Notes under the pieces: generated by a model
The model's input: the letters and a program-made list of their open reading frames with translations, nothing else
Database searches by the model: none
What the model was told of the DNA's origin: nothing
From: an uncultured Rikenellaceae bacterium
GTDB lineage: Bacteria > Bacteroidota > Bacteroidia > Bacteroidales > Rikenellaceae
DNA: 14,627 nucleotides
Assembly (NCBI GenBank): GCA_947054185.1
Contig: CAMRVW010000039.1
Coordinates: forward strand, 1-14,627
Direction: 5' to 3'
Program-made: the position numbers and the translations under genes
In this document: piece by piece, positions 12,852 through 14,627 of the stretch
How the letters are laid out: each line of letters begins with the position of its first letter
Numbering within the stretch: position 1 is the first letter of the stretch

Positions 12852-14528
12852 ATGAAGAAATTACTTCTTGTATTACTTCTTTTGACGGGTTCGTTTTCCG
12901 AGTATGTATATGCTTACGACACGACAGAAGCCTATGCCGAGCCCAAGAAGAAAAAGCGCAAGGCCTATCTGACGCATGTGGTCGGCACGGGCGAGACTAT
13001 CTATTCCATTCTGGTGCGTTACGGTTTGCCTTTATCGGTATTGCGTGAAGACAACCCCGAGCTTGCCGACATAGGGAGGCTTCGTGTGGGCGCCATATTG
13101 CAGATAAACAAGTCGCGCATAGGCAGCGCCGACAAATCGCAGATAGCTGCCGAGATAGAGGCCGACAGGCTGCTCAATCACAGAGGCGAAGAGGTGCGTC
13201 ACGACACCGACATATATGCCGACGACAAATCTGAGATTATCGTCGACAGCGAGGGTTTCGTGCACCACACCGTACGCAAGGGCGAGACCCTTTTCAGCAT
13301 AAGCCGATATTACGGTGTGGCGGTGCCGGTATTGCGTGAGCAGAACATGGAAAAGCTATATGAGGGTCTCAGGGCCGGTGATGAGTTGTTGGTACCCATA
13401 GATAAGTCGTATATCGAGAAGGGCGAATTTCACGGACGCCCCATACGTCTTATGGGTGACGGCAATGATCCGGACGCTTACGAAGGAACCAGGCCCATAA
13501 GGCATTACGGCACCGCATCGATGCCTATAAATGTTGCCCTGATGTTGCCCATGACGTCGGAAGGACGCGCACAGACCCAGTTTTCCGAGTTTTACCAAGG
13601 GGTATTGGTCGCCTTGGACACTATGAAGCGTGAGGGTGCATCCATCAACATGCGTCTTTACGACACCATGCACGACAGTACCAAGGTCAGCTCCATAATA
13701 TCTTCGGGTGAGATTGCCGATGTCGATCTTATAATAGGGCCTGTTTACGGCGATACTTTCGAGCAGGTGGCCCGTTATGCTCATAAACGCCAGATACCCA
13801 TAGTGTCGCCATTGGTGAGCGTCGATTGTAATGACAACCCGTTTGTCTATCAGATGGTTTCAGATGAGTCGTCGCATTACGACAAGCTTTCGACGCTGTT
13901 TTATGGCAAGAGGGTCGTTATAATGGAGACAGGCGATGAAGATAAAGACTTTATAGACTTCGTGATGCGTCATGCAGACGATTGCACCATCGAGACATTC
14001 GACAGAGAGGTGAAACCCGACGAGGCAGCCATGGCCATACCCGACAACAAAGTGACGGTATATGTCGTGGGTACAAAATCACGCGACATGACCATTCAGG
14101 TCATATCTAAGCTCGCAGGCATCAAAACAATGGCCGGCGGGTTGAAAGACATAAGCGTGGTGGCGTCGTCACGCATTGCCCGCATGGGTATCGACCCCGC
14201 CACCTTGTTCAAACTGGGTGTTAGTTATGTCACCACATACCATGTCGACCGTTCCAACCTTTTGGTGCGCAAGTTCGACGCCAATTACATAGGCTTGTTC
14301 GGCAAGGTGCCGTCGTTGTATGCATACAAAGGTTATGACCTGGCCATGTTCTTCTTCGGCTCGATGCTTGAAACAGGATCAAACTTCGGCGATTACATGG
14401 ACAACTATTACACCACCATACTGCAAAGCCGTTACAAGCTCAAAAAAGTCAATCCCGAAGGTAAGTTTATCAACACTGAGTGGGTATTGGTAACTTACAC
14501 TCCCGAGTATAACATCGTGGTGCAATAA
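12852..14528 (+). CDS. Exported protein with two LysM domains and a type I periplasmic-binding fold
   Basis: This 558-residue protein has a signal peptide (MKKLLLVLLLLTGSFSEYVYA, cut near residue 21), a basic linker (PKKKKRK, 31-37), LysM 1 at about 41-86 (THVVGTGETIYSILVRYGL), LysM 2 at about 138-183 (HHTVRKGETLFSISRYYGV) and a type I periplasmic-binding-protein domain from about 225 to the end (INVALMLPM, EFYQGVLVALD, DLIIGPVYGD, IPIVSPL, KGYDLAMFFFGSML). The two LysM copies resemble each other, indicating duplication. LysM binds peptidoglycan; the C-terminal domain is the fold of amino-acid binding proteins and of LpoA, the outer-membrane activator of a penicillin-binding protein. No ABC transporter genes are adjacent, so a cell-wall anchored sensor or activator role is as likely as transport; neither is shown. 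The ATG at 12847 reads into a stop, so 12852 is used. Confidence 0.88.
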   Translation: MKKLLLVLLLLTGSFSEYVYAYDTTEAYAEPKKKKRKAYLTHVVGTGETIYSILVRYGLPLSVLREDNPELADIGRLRVGAILQINKSRIGSADKSQIAAEIEADRLLNHRGEEVRHDTDIYADDKSEIIVDSEGFVHHTVRKGETLFSISRYYGVAVPVLREQNMEKLYEGLRAGDELLVPIDKSYIEKGEFHGRPIRLMGDGNDPDAYEGTRPIRHYGTASMPINVALMLPMTSEGRAQTQFSEFYQGVLVALDTMKREGASINMRLYDTMHDSTKVSSIISSGEIADVDLIIGPVYGDTFEQVARYAHKRQIPIVSPLVSVDCNDNPFVYQMVSDESSHYDKLSTLFYGKRVVIMETGDEDKDFIDFVMRHADDCTIETFDREVKPDEAAMAIPDNKVTVYVVGTKSRDMTIQVISKLAGIKTMAGGLKDISVVASSRIARMGIDPATLFKLGVSYVTTYHVDRSNLLVRKFDANYIGLFGKVPSLYAYKGYDLAMFFFGSMLETGSNFGDYMDNYYTTILQSRYKLKKVNPEGKFINTEWVLVTYTPEYNIVVQ

Positions 14529-14627
14529 CCCCGGAACTGCGGGCACTGCGTTTTTTGCGAGCACTGCCTTAAGGCGGCCCTTCCGGGGGAGGGGTCACGG
14601 ACCCCGTTTTGAGATACTGAGGAACAA
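14529..14627. other. Right-edge spacer with palindrome and hairpin
   Basis: After the LysM gene stop come two copies of GCACTGC around a T6 run, a 10-bp palindrome GCCTTAAGGC (14566-14575), and a hairpin GGGGTC-ACG-GACCCC (14591-14605) followed by GTTTT. The last hairpin is a plausible weak terminator for the LysM gene. No gene begins before the window ends. Confidence 0.45.

Overview
The window looks like ordinary chromosomal core sequence from a member of the Bacteroidales (Bacteroidota). Four things point there. The primary sigma factor is a short 286-residue form without region 1.1. Two intergenic regions carry good matches to the Bacteroidota -7 element TAnnTTTG. Translation leaders are A-rich with few Shine-Dalgarno sequences. 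A two-LysM plus periplasmic-binding-fold lipoprotein-like architecture closes the window. Ile-AUA codons are frequent and the GC content is moderate; placing it in a family such as Muribaculaceae would be a guess. I see no insertion sequences, phage genes, CRISPR array, tRNA or rRNA.

Layout, left to right. (1) 1-3700, plus strand: a LemA protein and an M48 membrane zinc protease in a tight pair, a 462-bp spacer rich in inverted repeats, then an HtrA/Deg serine protease with two PDZ domains. This is an envelope protein quality-control group. (2) 3729-4642: the primary sigma factor and a textbook intrinsic terminator. (3) 4643-5181: more than 500 bp with no convincing gene. (4) 5182-7314, minus strand: a compact operon thiL-thiD plus a DivIC/FtsB-like septum protein, with gaps of 6 and 3 bases. 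(5) 7315-7405: a divergent promoter region in which two TATCTTTG elements form the arms of a perfect inverted repeat. (6) 7409-10369, plus strand: aroQ, pyk and a uridine-phosphorylase-like gene, followed by a long hairpin. (7) 10537-12581: a strong promoter, dnaN and a DnaQ-type exonuclease with one base between them. (8) 12582-14627: a G-rich spacer with a tandem duplication, then the LysM/periplasmic-binding protein and a trailing hairpin.

How the genes relate. The left block serves envelope proteostasis (LemA, M48 protease, HtrA) and general transcription (RpoD). The minus-strand operon makes thiamine diphosphate (ThiD makes HMP-PP, ThiL makes TPP) and ends in a division gene. The central plus-strand genes serve the shikimate pathway, glycolysis and pyrimidine salvage. 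The dnaN pair serves replication and DNA repair.

I found no new multi-gene system. The observations most worth a second look are non-coding: two interleaved inverted repeats upstream of htrA, the mirrored divergent promoters, degenerate tandem repeats in the pyk leader, a 15-bp tandem duplication before the LysM gene, and the unexplained spacer after rpoD.
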